NCBI GenBank assembly: GCA_030142905.1
Contig: JASJOG010000085.1
Span: forward strand, 1,116,001-1,180,000
DNA length: 64,000 nt
Direction of reading: 5' to 3'
DNA from: Heliopora coerulea
Lineage: Eukaryota; Cnidaria; Anthozoa; Scleralcyonacea; Helioporidae
Part shown: in pieces, positions 12,015 through 25,200 of the stretch
Position numbering within the stretch: the first letter of the stretch is position 1
Layout: each line of letters starts with the position of its first letter
Notes under the pieces: model-generated
Databases searched by the model: none
Seen by the model: only the letters and a program-made list of their open reading frames with translations
Told to the model about the DNA's origin: nothing
Position numbers and translations under genes: made by a program

Positions 12015-12185
12015 TCTACTCTTGACTCAATTTCTTTTTGATGAAGGAAATCTTGTAGTGCCAGAGCTGGGATCAGTTGCAAATAGGGCAACTCTCTTGG
12101 GCATCCGGCTGGGAATCAAGCCCGCGACCCTGCGAGTGTAGTGCAGTGCTCTGCCAATTGAATCACGAAGGCTGGTGTCGAGAGC
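12015..12185 (-). mobile_element. tRNA-derived SINE
   Basis: Read on the minus strand it begins GCCTTCGTGATTCAATTGG-CAGAGC (A-box-like) and continues to GGGCTTGATTCCC (B-box-like) with tRNA spacing. The acceptor stem cannot close (the 3' side reads GGATGCCC) and more sequence follows, so this is a SINE head and body rather than a working tRNA gene. Confidence 0.55.
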
Positions 12186-12384
12186 TTGGCAATGAGTTCT
12201 TTATCTATAAGGTTTGTAATACGGGTGAAGAGAAGGGTTATATTCCCTGAATATTTTCCATTTAACGCTTATCTGAAATTTTAACATTTATTTGAACGCC
12301 GAAAGGCCAGTTAATTGTGACCATGTTGATGTGGGTTAATTTTTGACTAATTCAAATGGAAGGATGTCTTGTAATAAGTAATAA

Positions 12385-13944
12385 TTACGGTGGCCCACAA
12401 GTATCACGGCAAAAACTTTTGAAAACAACGCAAACATTAAGTTTTGCACGACCCGTAAGTATCACGGCAAAAGTTTGTGGAAACATCACGGCAAAAGTTT
12501 GTTGAAACATCACGGCAAAAATTTGTGGAAACATCACGGCAAAAAGTTCTCACGGCGGAAGTAAATTTTACTCCGAAAATTGGTTCGGAAGGCCGAGTAT
12601 TGCTTTGTGGAAACATGGATGAATTTATCTAAGTAGACATTCAAGTTTACTTTTATTTTTATCATAAATAGGGTTTAATGAAGTAAAAAGTTTGTAAAAT
12701 ATTTATAAAAGCAGATACCGAGAAAAGGAAACTGAGAAGGCGAAAAATCCGAAAGCAAACAACTCCATGTACAGACGGAATTTGCCGTTGTCGATTACCA
12801 TCAAACAAAAATATCCGCCCTTAGCCATGCTGGTTGTTTTGTTTGAATAGCAGAGTTTTGTTCGTATTTTTGCAATGATAATAAGGTTAAATAACTTGGG
12901 GATGCCTAAGGATGGGATTATTACTGTTTGCCAACAGAATTCTGAGGACGTATGGGAATTATGAAATCTTGAGATACTTCTCAAGCATCATTATGCAAAT
13001 TTGTGCAGCTCTTGATGATTATTGTTCGTGACAAATTAATTGCCAAAGCTAAATATCAGGATCAAGGCTACTGGAGGTCATGGGTATCAAAGAGGATATA
13101 GATGTCTCCTACCTAGGCAAAGGTTAACCATATGCTTGTCTAAATTTTCTATGACCTGAATTATAACTATTTATAAATATGCTGTCGTTAGAATGTATGC
13201 ATACTCAAAAGCCCAAGGCTGCTAATCTTTCAATTATTGGTGATGTTTGGACAAAATTTGTGCTGAACTTTTCAATATTTATTGGTGTATATTTTATAAT
13301 CCTTCTTGCAACCAAATAGGTGTTTAGAGCAAGACAGCTTGCTGCAAGACATATAATTTGACTGGCAACACATGTCAGATAAGGATTTGTGAGGTAATTA
13401 AATTAATTGAATAGTTCATAGCCTAGAGAACCTGATCTAAGGATAGGGGTAGGGCCCCTAATGGTCAAGAATGTTGTAACATAATTAAATCCTTAAAAAA
13501 TAAATGTATAGGACAAATTAACCCTACTATATTTTGACTCAAATGCTGTTTCTCCTAAACAGAAACTTTTCATGATAATCTGACACTGCATAAGTCAACT
13601 GAAAAATGTTGACTTCAGTAGTGTCAGATTATCATGAAAACTTTTTACTTCATTAAACCCCATTTATGATAAAAATAAAAGTAAACTTGAATGTCTACTT
13701 AGATAAATTCATCCATGTTTCCACAAAGCAATACTCAGCCTTCCGAACCAATTTCCGGCGTAAAATTTACTTCCGCCGTGAGAACTTTTTGCCGTGATGT
13801 TTCCAAACTTTTGCCGTGATGTTTCCACAAACGTTTGCCGTGATGTTTCCACAAACTTTTGCCGTGATATTTACGGGTCGTGTGAAACTTAATGTTTGCG
13901 TTGTTTTCAAAAGTTTTTGCCGTGATACTTGTGGGCCACCGTAA
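12385..13944. mobile_element. 1.56-kb foldback-type non-autonomous DNA element
   Basis: Ends are TTACGGTGGCCCACAAG and its inverted copy. The terminal inverted repeats are ~305-310 bp (12,385-12,693 and 13,638-13,944). The outer ~170 bp of each consists of degenerate tandem units around ATCACGGCAAAAGTTTGT. ATAA lies directly outside each end and could be a 4-bp target duplication or chance. A second hairpin (33-bp arms, 13,567-13,640) abuts the right repeat. The interior has a 93-codon open frame on the minus strand but no recognisable transposase. Confidence 0.7.
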
Positions 13945-16248
13945 ATAATAGTATCAATCTAACACATGTGTAAATTCTAATGTAGCGCAGTAAGTGAAGG
14001 TGATGCAAGACGTCACGGCTTCCCCTTTAAATACTAACTAAAACATGATTGCGGGCGCCTACATAAAAAATCTACGGGGAACTTTCCTACGTCACACTTA
14101 AAAGTTATTTTCCCATAATCTAATTACCTTACATGTTGACGGTACGTGATAAATACGGCAAAAAATAACCCCAGTTTGGGAAGTCTTGATTCTCGCTGAC
14201 ACGGTGCAAAATTCGACGTCATGTTGCCTTGTCGTTGCACAAAACAGCTTTTTGCATCCGTTACACACTCAAATGTTTGTAAAACAATACTTGTTTGAAA
14301 AAAAAAATGCTGTATAGATGAGAAACTGTGATGAAACTGTACTATATTGTGGCGTTTTCACGTTTGCGTTCTATATTGGTGTGCTTACAGTCGGCGCACG
14401 GTATAAATTTTATCCCGTTTTCATTCAGATTGATGCCAGTTTCATCCCTGTGTCGCTGGGATAAGTGAACCTTAGGGGGATTAAGCCTTTCAGGAATTAA
14501 TGATTCCTTCAGGAAACTGCAACTTATGCCAACCGGAATCATACACCTAGTTCTGGACATAATATTACAATAGTCTTGAGAAAGATCACTTAAAAATTGG
14601 TGATTGAGAAGTCACTGGTAAGAGGCCAGTCGCTCTGAAATATGACATCCTTTTATAGCTCTCTTCTAATCGGCTAAAAGATTTGAATATTCACAAAACA
14701 TTCAAAGGTGTACTTCCATGCTTTCAGGTTAGTTCACGTTCGTGGTGTTGTAGTCTCGTTGTTGCAGCGTTTAGCATTTAAGATCTTCTAAAAAAGTACA
14801 GCAAACAATGGCCGAAATCTCTATGATCAACAGTGGCAAGGCGGAGCAATCGCTATTTCGCAATCGTTGAATCGAGAAATTGCGCAAGGTGCGTTATATA
14901 CATGGTACGATCGTCGCCTATGATTGTTCGTTCTGATGTATGTGATTCAGCCACAGAAATCCTAAAAACGTGTGGCAACATGCGTGAGCGAATAATGAAA
15001 AGGAACTCAACTTTTAAAAGTTAATTACATACGCCAATTTGAAGAATCGTATACGCGAAAATCGTATCGTGTGGATGGGGCCTTAGGAATGTGGTGTATG
15101 TATATTGCTTTACCACACGCTGACGCCTGACTAAATTAGACTAAATTACCAGATACCGGACAACGGCCAGTTACGACTTTTCACCGTTAAGAAAGAGAAC
15201 GACAAGGTGCTATTTGATGGAAGAAGTATCAAAGCTATTTCGTGTATTTGTAGTACAAATGTATGAAGTTCAAACCAATCCGGCGTACGTGTTAATACTG
15301 AAGTTTTAATTGGTTTAATTCCAGAATTATCTTTATAGCTTGAAAATTGTTGGTATCAAATGTCTGTTGGCCCACCCGTACAAGAACACTATGCAGCAAA
15401 TACCCCGGGTAAAATTTTACCAGGTACTGGATGGTACCGGGTTGCTAAATTTTGCCGTATACCGATATCCATATCCGTAACATCACTAGTAACCGGTCAT
15501 CTTCCATACATCCCCACTATATATAATTAGCTATATAACGTGCCCACCGGCATGTTATACAGCTAATTATAGAGCCGACTCATTATACACCGGTATTGAG
15601 TAAAACGGGTCCAAAGTTCAAAGCAGATACACTTTGACAAAAGTTGACTACAATATAACGCACTTTTATGCAAGGAACAAACTGCTTCCCATCGGAAGGA
15701 ATTAGATTAACGTAAATGCTACAATAACCTAAGCTACCATCCTTGACATGATTGACACCGGATTCAGTGAAGGCGACATTTGGTACGCCCATTTGGATGA
15801 TGTAAATAAGTGCTCACCACATCACGCGATGCGTGATGTGACACTTCAAATTAAAGAGCACATAACGTAGAGAGACACTTAATGGTACAGACTATTGGGA
15901 AACGGTAACGGAAGATCTAAGAGAAGGTAAGTGTCTTTTTGGCTGGTACTTCGGTCACTGGACTATTTTATAAGTAATACAGTTATTATTTTACTTTCAT
16001 TATGACAAAGACGATCTCATGAACTGAAATTATTCGAGAGTACAATTGAGCGGTTGTCTTTTGTTAGATTCAAATCATACCTGTAGCATAAAATAACAAT
16101 AGGACTTCAGCGGAAGTCGAACGTTTCGCTACCATATTCACACCAGTAATTCCTGTTCTTCATACTATCTGTTTTACCAAGTTTACATCAACAAACACGC
16201 TAAACCTGTTTCTGTGACGTTGACAGAACTCGTTCACATACCTTGAGG
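13945..16248. other. intergenic region upstream of the first METTL27-like gene
   Basis: No supported gene. It holds a hairpin at 15,523-15,570 (TAATTAGCTATATAACGTGC and its inverted copy), a perfect palindrome at 15,818-15,840, and a CGTATCGTGTGGAT repeat remnant near 15,066. A 72-codon frame at 14,342-14,560 (minus) is not recognisable. Confidence 0.5.
15818..15840. repeat. perfect 10-bp palindrome
   Basis: CACATCACGC-GAT-GCGTGATGTG: 10-bp perfect arms with a 3-nt spacer, about 410 bp upstream of the METTL27-like start at 16,249. It could be a binding site for a dimeric regulator or simply a small hairpin. No function is shown. Confidence 0.4.
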
Positions 16249-19200
16249 ATGGGAGAAGCCACTGTAAGCGACAAATTAGAGCAAAATCAACTTTTTGCCA
16301 ATATCAAAAGCAAGGAGGAGTTATTGAATTATTATGACAAATGGTGCGAGGACTACGATAAAGTGAGTACACAAAATAGCTAAATAACGGTGAGCATAGA
16401 ACTTCAAAATGGAAAACTACGGACAGCTGTGGCGTGAGATTGTTTGGCTTCCCATCATAGAATCTACAGATGCACGTCGTCTTTTTACTTTCAAGTATAG
16501 CGGTAGGTCGTTATCTTACGTTAGAGTCCACATCGACACCCCGCCTGACATATGTCGCTCGAAAGCCACCATCTAGCAACGGAAGGCTCAGTAGGGTGTC
16601 TGAACAATGTTCTAGTGAATGTAATCATACCCAGGGCTCACAAAAGTCTGCTTGTTTAAACGAGTCAAATTCACACCGAGCCGTTAATGTGATCTTAATG
16701 TGACGTCGAATTTAAATAATAGTAATTAATCAGTTTAATTGCTACTTTATGGGCTGAATACATAAGAGAATTTCAGCCCGGCAAAATGGGCAGGAATTTC
16801 AAAAATGCAAGCCCGGGGGATATTTCCGTCGTACAATCCCAAGATCATTCTCGAGGAATTTCTTTGTGTGCACGTGCTAACATTTGAATCCGGCCGTATG
16901 TAAATGTTCTAAAACATTTGCCAAAACATCCATTTAGGACGTCCGCTTATCCGTGGGAGGTTTAGGGCTATAGTTTACTTTCGGGATGAGCTACTGAAAA
17001 TCTTAATAAGTGTTGTTCGGGTCTACTAAACTGGGATAGTCGCTAGTATGCAATGGGAACAGTGATATATAAACACTTCTCTTGGGGTTCTCAAAGGCAG
17101 TTTTTCTTGCTTTGTCAGTTCATAACCCCTTGGATATTAAATTTTTGCCCCTTTCGTTTCATATACAAAGAAAATTTTAACTCCTAGCTTCCATTGTAAA
17201 TACCTTAGCTATTAGCGTAGACCTTAACTAACGAATCTCTTGTAATTTGTAGACATTTTTTTTTTTAACTTTTCTCACGCCCTTCGTGGAAACCAGCTTA
17301 TGTTGTCGAGGCTAGCGTGAATAAATAAAGTTATCATCATCATCATCATTTTCGCAAAAAAACGTCAGTACTATGTCAACCCGATTTTCGGTAGAATATA
17401 CTGCTTCTCTCACCGACTAACTTCCTCAAACATAGCATTTAAACTGGTAAAAAAATTCAGCCTCAGGTAATCGGAGGGTGATTCTAAGTGATTTCGTCAT
17501 GAGTCCAAGATGTGATTTCGACACCGGTGGAAATTCTCCATCTACTCTGCCGCACCGGTGGACATTACGAAATTGCGAATTAACACTCAGACAAGGATTG
17601 GAGACGAGTTTTATCCAATTTAAGACCCCGTCCACACGATACCGGTACGAAACTGCACCGGTATCAAAATATCACGGTACGAACCTGTTCACAAGATTAC
17701 GGTTTCACATTACGGTTTCAAATCGTTACGGTTAGCATTACGGCATTACCGGTACCGTGTGAACGCAAGGCCTAACCGTAATAATTTCGTTACGGTTTCA
17801 TTTCGTACCGGTATCATGTGAACGGGGTCTAAGTGCACGAGGTATTCTCGTGACAATTTAACGCTATCCATGAGGATGGATGTGCAGTGGTTCAATTCTA
17901 TTTCAGAATCATCCTCAGGGTATTATGAAATGAAACTTCACAATTAACCTACAATTAACCTATTAACCAATTAACCTATCCCTGTGGACTCGATAGCTCA
18001 ACAGGTAAAGCAGCGGACTGGTATCCCGAAGGTGCACACTCAGACAAACATGGTAAAGTTCACAATCCCAACGTCGTGTTACGCAGCCATGCCAAGCGGG
18101 ATCGTTTTGTCAAGTAATGGCGAAATAATCTCATAAAAAGTTTTCTAGCTACGTGAATTCCGGCTGAGGTTTCAGTCCGGCCGAAAATTTTCGACGTGAT
18201 TACCCATGGATTACCCTGCCGACAGACATTACGAGATCGAGAATGCAGGCTCAGGCAAACGTTGCGAAACCAACAACACTTACGTCGTCTGTGCAATTTA
18301 CCGTTAGGGGCCTGTTAGGGTGAATTTCCAGTTGGTGCAAAATGTCGAGCACGCGACAGTTGTAGTATTGTTAAAATTGAATAGATTTCTGCTTGTTTCC
18401 GTTTCCACTTGGTGCAAAATATCGCGTGCTCGACTTTTTCCTTTTGTCTTAGAAGCTCTCGAAGTAACCAAACAGAAATCTGTTCAATTTTAGCGATGCA
18501 GCTGTCGCGCGAGCAACAGTTTTCACCAAGTAGTAATCCACCTTCATGCATCCATGTTTTTCGTAAAGTAGTCGTGGGTAATGTTTTTCTTCTACGTAAG
18601 TTCCAGCTGAAATTTAAAACCCGGACGGAAACTCTCCAATCACGTATCTAGCTCTGCCGGTAGACATTGCGAAATCGAGACTGAAGACAAACATTGCGAA
18701 ATCAATAATGTCGGTGTCATCTGAGCGCTGTACCACTAGGACCTGGTTACACCGAAGAATTTCAGCCCAGTCATATCGGGATGAAATTTTCGTCAAGTAA
18801 ACATGAGATAATTTTACGACAGTTTTCTACGCGAGTCCGGACTAAGACTTCGACCGGGGCGGAAATTGTCCATGTAATTGGCCTTGCCGGTAAACAATGC
18901 TAAAACGAGAATAAAGACTCAGATAAACATTGCGAAATCCACAATGCCGACGTCATCTGCGCGCTTTGCCATCAGGGAATTGTCATTTTGGTGTATACAA
19001 TAACGCCAGACAGTCTCCTAAGCAAAATGTCTGCTTATGTTTCGTTCCGAAATCGCCTAGGAGATTCTTGTGAATTTAATACATACATCAGAATGACAAT
19101 CGCGAGGCTCGAGATAGTAGTCGTTACAGAGCATTATCGAGTGCATGGGCCTTGGCAAACACATCGGGATAGTCCAAGAAGACATGCCCATTAAACATGA

Positions 19201-22200
19201 TACAAATGACGACCGTTTATCTAGCTCTAACCTCAGAAAGACGATTTCTGAGCCCCAGACGGGGAAACCTTTTTTGCTGAAGTTAGGGCTTGATGAACGT
19301 TCATCGATCATCTCATATCTGCATGCTCTCACATCTACAACATATATCGAATGAACCATATATCGACGATCATCAAGCTCTTACAACAGAAAAACGATTT
19401 CTGACCCCAGACGGGGATTGAACCCCCAAACTTCTGACTTGAGTCGCTCTTACCATTTAGCTACCAAAACTCAGATGGCAAGCTAAATTGTAGGTTTGAC
19501 CATTAGGGAATCTAAGCCACAGCCATGATATGTTAATGTTATTAATGTGATATATGTTAGAAATGTGAGAGCTCTACTTTGATCTATGAGTGTTATTGAT
19601 TCTGACTCTGATGATTGCTTCAGATGTACAGCTGGAGCTGATATTTCTGATAGATATTTAGATCTTAATAGTTTACCTTGTCTCAATGTCTCTTCGCCAA
19701 TTTCCAACATTCCTCATCTATCAGATCTGGATATTGACCTTAATATGCCTTGTGACCAAAATTTCGGCTATTATACTACACATGAATTTCATAGCAACAA
19801 TGATGTCGATGAATGCTTATCAAATTATAAAGCAATATCTGCTTTACATTGCAGTATACGGAGTATATCAGCAAATTATGAGAACCTCTTAAACATGTTG
19901 TCTGATTTATATTTTTCTTTCTCATTGATTGGGCTTTCAGAAATTTGGATTATAGTTGACAAGGAGTTGGTATTCAATATAAATATACCTGGCTACGATT
20001 TTGTTTCACAACCCCACCTTATCTAATGCAGGTGGAGTTGGATTTTACATTAAACATGGTTTAAATTACACTATTCAAGTAGAACTTACCACTACTTTAG
20101 CAGAGTTTGAAACACTTTGGATAGAAATTTATAACAACGGTCAACCTAATTTAATATGTGGTATAGTATATAGACACCCAAGTGGTAACTTGGATAATTT
20201 TATGGAATATGTTAATTCAACAATTGAGCTAATACATCGAGAGGATAAACTTTGTTTAATGATGGGAGATTTTAATATTGACCTTTTAAAAGTTGAATCT
20301 CATTCTAGCTCTGAAAATTTTCTTGAAACACTAGGTTGTGTCCACTTTCAACCACAAATTAGACAGCCTACTAGAATAACTGATCATTCAGCAACACTTA
20401 TTGATAATATATTTTTTAATTCAATTGAACACTTTGTTATTAGTGGTAATTTGATCTATGATATCACTGACCACTTACCCAACTTTATTATTATTAATAA
20501 TTATCAATTTCTCCCATCAAATGTGAAGATTTATAAAAGAGACTATTCTAAACTAACTGAAGCAGAACTTATTGCAGAGATTCATGCTATTGATTGGCAA
20601 TCAGTCTTTACTGAAAACATGAATCCATCATATATGTTTGATTCTTTTTATTGTAAATTAACTGAGATAATAGATAGACATATACCTATTAAAAAGATGA
20701 CCAGAAAGGAGATAAAATTCAAATCAAAACCTTGGATAACATGTGCTATTAAGACATCTATTAAAATTAAAAACAAATTACATAAAAAGTTTTTGAGGAC
20801 TAAATCTTTTTATTATCTTTCTAAATTTAAATATTATAGAAACAAATGGAACCATCTTCTAAAAATTGCTAAAAGCCAGTATTACAATGAATATTTCACC
20901 AATAATAAATGCAATACTAAAAATATTTGGAAAGGAGTTAAACAAATATTTCATTTCAAGTCTCCAATCAGCCAAAAAAGTTATAAAATTATTGAAAATA
21001 ATACTGAAATAACTGATTCATTGTCTATTGCCAATGCTTTTAATAATTATTTTGCTAACATTGGGAATAACTTAGCAAGTCAAATACCTGACATTCAAAA
21101 ATCACCTTTAGATTGTTTAACTACTCCATTATCTAGCAGTTTTTACATTTATCCTGTTACCACTAGTGAAATTAACTTTGAAATATCAAAATTAAAAAAT
21201 GGTAAAGCAACTAGTCCCTTTAGTATTCCAATATCAATTCTCAAACTTTTAGGACCTGTACTTTCAAAGCCTCTTGAAATTTATCCATTTTTGACACAAT
21301 TATAACCAATTTATATATTACAAAAAAAGGCTCTACGAATTATGACATTTTCTAAATTTGACAAGTGCTCAAGTCCAATATTTAAATTACTAAATATTAT
21401 TAAGATTTTTGATTTGGTCACATTGCATATCACAGATTTTATGTATAAGTTCCACCATGATCTTTTGCCTGCAGTATTTAATAACTACTTTATTCCAGTT
21501 AATAGAATTTATACTTATAGCACAAGATCTGCAACTAAACAATCTTATTATCTTCCTAAAACAAGAACAAACTATGGAATATTTAATATTAGATTTCAGG
21601 GCCCAAAAATATGGAATGCTACTGATGAACATGTTAAATCTCTTCATCTTCCAAAATTTAAAGAGAAACTGAAAAAATTGCTTTTATATAAATATTAGTT
21701 GATTTAAATGTTTAAGTTTGAATTTTGGAAGTGATGGGATTGCCTTGTATCTTGCTTATTGGTTATGAATCGGTAATATGAAATTGATCTATGAACTTGT
21801 GATATGTAAATTTCATATTCACTGATTGATAATCTACATGTAAGGAAAGAATTTAAATGTATATGGTAGACATTTGTGTGTTGTTCTCTCTCAGCGTGAG
21901 AGACATAGTGTGTTATTGTTTCTAACTGCCTTTATCTTAGTCGACCTTTTACTTAAAATATTTATTATCTATGAAACTAGGCTTTCGGGCATTTTTAACC
22001 ACTCTGGTTATTACCGAAAGCCAGTATCCTAGTATGTTTGTTAGAACCTTTGTAACAAAATTTTTAAAAATGATGAGGATACAATAAAGATAAAGACTTA
22101 ACGACTTATAAAGACATATCTTGAATGAATGATAGCCAAACAATCGTCATTTCCTGCCATGACACTCAGCTAGAACTATCCCTCTGCAACAGAATAAAAT

Positions 22201-25200
22201 CATCTGGTCTTAGGTATTTTTTGGCAAGTAGCATTACTGATCCCATAGGAGCAACAGAACATTAGGACAATTATGAATGAAGGATTTACAACTGGTCAAG
22301 TAAAAAAAATCTCAAAAAATACATCCAAGATTTCTAAGAAAACAGGATTTCTTAGCCAACTTGTAGGAATAACTGACAAACATGCTGAATGGAATTGTTT
22401 ACATCTTCATGAAGACAGCAGTTTCTTTATAATTTACAGCTCTAAATTAAGAAATTTACATGACTCTTGTGCTTCAACGTGAACCGGAAAATGCCAAAGA
22501 TCCACATGCTGTGACCATAACAGAAAATAACGAACGAGTTGTGGGGCATATCCCTTTAGGACTGTCCAAAATTGTTTCTTCATTTTTGAAAAGAGTAAAT
22601 CACAGAGGAGAAGCTGTCATTTGTGGAAAGAGGGTAAAGAGAGGAGCTAGCCTGGATTTAGAGATTCCCATTCTTTACAAGTTTTATAGTGAACATAGAT
22701 ATTTGACAAGACTTGACAAACTTATTATTGGCAGTGATATAGCCTGGCAGTCCTTGTGAGATAAACACAAAAGGAATAGCCACTGCACAGTCTACACAAA
22801 AGCGCAAGTCTGTCAAGAGCATTGAAATGGCAAAACAAACTAAAAAGCCTCAAAAGTAATGTAAACAGAGCGGAAGAACTTTGAAGATCGGAACATACAC
22901 CTTGGTTGTATTGAAAGATGAACCTGTTCAGATGAACATTTCTACTTGATGTTGGTTGGACCTGGATACTCTGCCCCCCCCCCCCATCCCCACCTTCCAT
23001 ATGGATTTTGTTTGAATTTCCCTGTCCCTTGATCCTTTACCCTGTCATTCAGGGGTATAGGAAGCAAGTTCAAGTTGGGGGGGGGACATTTAACCCAGTA
23101 CTGCTCATTGTCCAGTGCATAGGACCTATGGGACAAATAAACAAACCAGAGATCAAAGTAAAATCAACAAGAGAATGGAGAACAAAAGAAATATAAATTA
23201 AGGCATTAAAGAGGTTAACTGTTTCCCATCAACATAAGACTTGTATTATTTTAGTCTGGGCAACACCAGATGATTTTACTTGTCAATGGGTGAGCTCCTG
23301 CAGGGAAAAAGTCAGGTGTTCAACATGCATCCTCTAAATCTGTTCAAAATGTTGAACCTCCAAGATCTACTTAGGCCCCCCCCCCCCCAGGTCTCCCACT
23401 AGAAATATCATTGTCAGGTCACAAGTTGGCACTTGAAGTTTAATTTACTCTTACCAGCATTTTTATTTTTGTTTTTATTCTTTTGCACCAGCATGGATTT
23501 GGGTCTTTTGCATACTTGAAGCATTGCAAAGACATGCTCAATAAATCCTGAGCTGTTGTGTTGTAACTGTGCCACAAAATTAGCCAGGCAACTTTCAGTT
23601 ATTTTTCAGGCCTTTGTTTCACAAATTTCATTTTATATTTTTGTTACCACACTGTAAAAAAGGAAAATATTAAAATTTAAAATCTAAACGTTTGCCTAAA
23701 TTTAAATCTAAACATAGCATAAAATCAAACTGTTTAATGAAGATTGAACCAGTTAGATTTTATGCTATGTTTAAATTTTGGTGTACAATTTCTTTTGTAA
23801 CGCAAAACATCTAGTAGAAGGCAAATTTACTGCATACTTCATCTCACCTTGCCTTTGACAATAAATCATTTAAGATTGAATAACAAGTGCTTCTGAAGTA
23901 CTTCACAGTTTACTGTTTTCCCGCACTTTGTCTTCGGTCCCAGCCTCGGCGCGCTCCCAGCCTGCCAAAGCTCGCCCGCAAACCGAAAATTCGCCGGAAT
24001 GCCTGCTTATTGGAAACTATTGATCGATAACAAAACATCCCACGAAGACTTTAACGTGTTTCAATTTCAATCAGACACCAAAAAATCGTAATTATTTAAA
24101 ATCCAAATCTATCGTGGTATAATGAAACAAAAATAAGACAGTTTATATTGAGGTCACATGACGTCGAAGACTAAATGGCCAATTTAACAGGGGTATTTCT
24201 TAAGAATTTTTTGTCCTCAGAAATTACGGTGTACATATTCGGCGCAAACTGATTAGCCTGGAATATCTGGTGTCGCTTTTGGCGCAGAATAAGAAAAAAA
24301 GGTTACTTCGTGGATTTAAGGGGTTAAACTGTTGCTCATGCTTTTCCTTGAATGTCAAAAAGCGGAGTTAACAGAGCTTTACCAAATTTTTTGTCGCAGT
24401 AAAAAATGAAACATAAAATCGCAAAACGTCACATAGTAGCTTGACACTCAAGTTAGAACAAGGTAAGGCGGAGACAAAGCTGGATGATAGTTCAACTTTA
24501 TAACAAATTCATGGTCAAACCAACTGGAATTAGTTGGCTTGACAATAAAACCCCAACGAACAATTGCGCACAACGATCGTCTGATCTTGTTTCGGAAATA
24601 AAGTCTCGGAAAGTCTGCGCGACACATATATAATTTTGCTCTTTAAACACATAAAGAAATTAAGAAAGAATGGCGCAAAGTCGTGTAGAAGCTGTCGTGT
24701 GTACGGTGATAATTATTAGCCTAATTTTAAAATGGGAAAAAAGAAGACGCAGAAATCGAAAGGTTTAAGTAAAACCGCGGTTACAAAAGAGATGAACATA
24801 CGGCGCATACATCAGCTTTTTCCATATTATTTCAGTCGCTATTTTACCTATTGTTGGTCGAGATCATGTGATTGGTAAACGTTTGTTGATTGGCTAGTGA
24901 TAATTTGCTTTCGGAAACTTCTTTCTGAAAGATAGAAAATGCTCTATCGCTAGAAACGTGTTTCTAAAACAAACTTTCAGAAACTTTTTGCCATACACCA
25001 GCCTAAAAAATTTTGGAAACCTTGTTTCCGAAACAAAATTTCTGGGCTTTAACTCTTTCGAAGCGGGGGCTCCCCCTTTGACGAGTAAAATCGTCTGGCG
25101 TTAGCCTGAATAAAATAATAGAAGTCTTACTCCGCCGGGAAATAGTCAACCTGATTAGCTCTTTGTTCCTTTCATAGGATACAAAAGGTAAATCGTTCAA

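Larger units (their letters stand above)
19560..22110 (+). mobile_element. APE-type LINE with internal RT deletion
   Basis: A non-LTR retrotransposon of the Jockey/CR1 type by its endonuclease and C-terminal tail. It spans an endonuclease ORF, a deleted RT region and a C-terminal tail, followed by ~400 bp of AT-rich 3' UTR ending ATACAATAAAGATAAAG near 22,105. It is inserted in the sense direction within the METTL27-like A intron. Exact ends are not certain. Confidence 0.65.

Noticed and set aside
12104..12180. tRNA-like sequence as a tRNA gene
   Set aside because: A and B boxes are present, but the acceptor stem does not pair and extra sequence follows, as in a SINE.
12470..12560. Short repeats resembling a CRISPR array
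   Set aside because: Units are contiguous degenerate tandem copies within a transposon end, with no unique spacers, in an animal genome.
14342..14560. 72-codon minus-strand frame with CADCKHTN
   Set aside because: Some codons look plausible, but there is no recognised domain, neighbour or repeat context.
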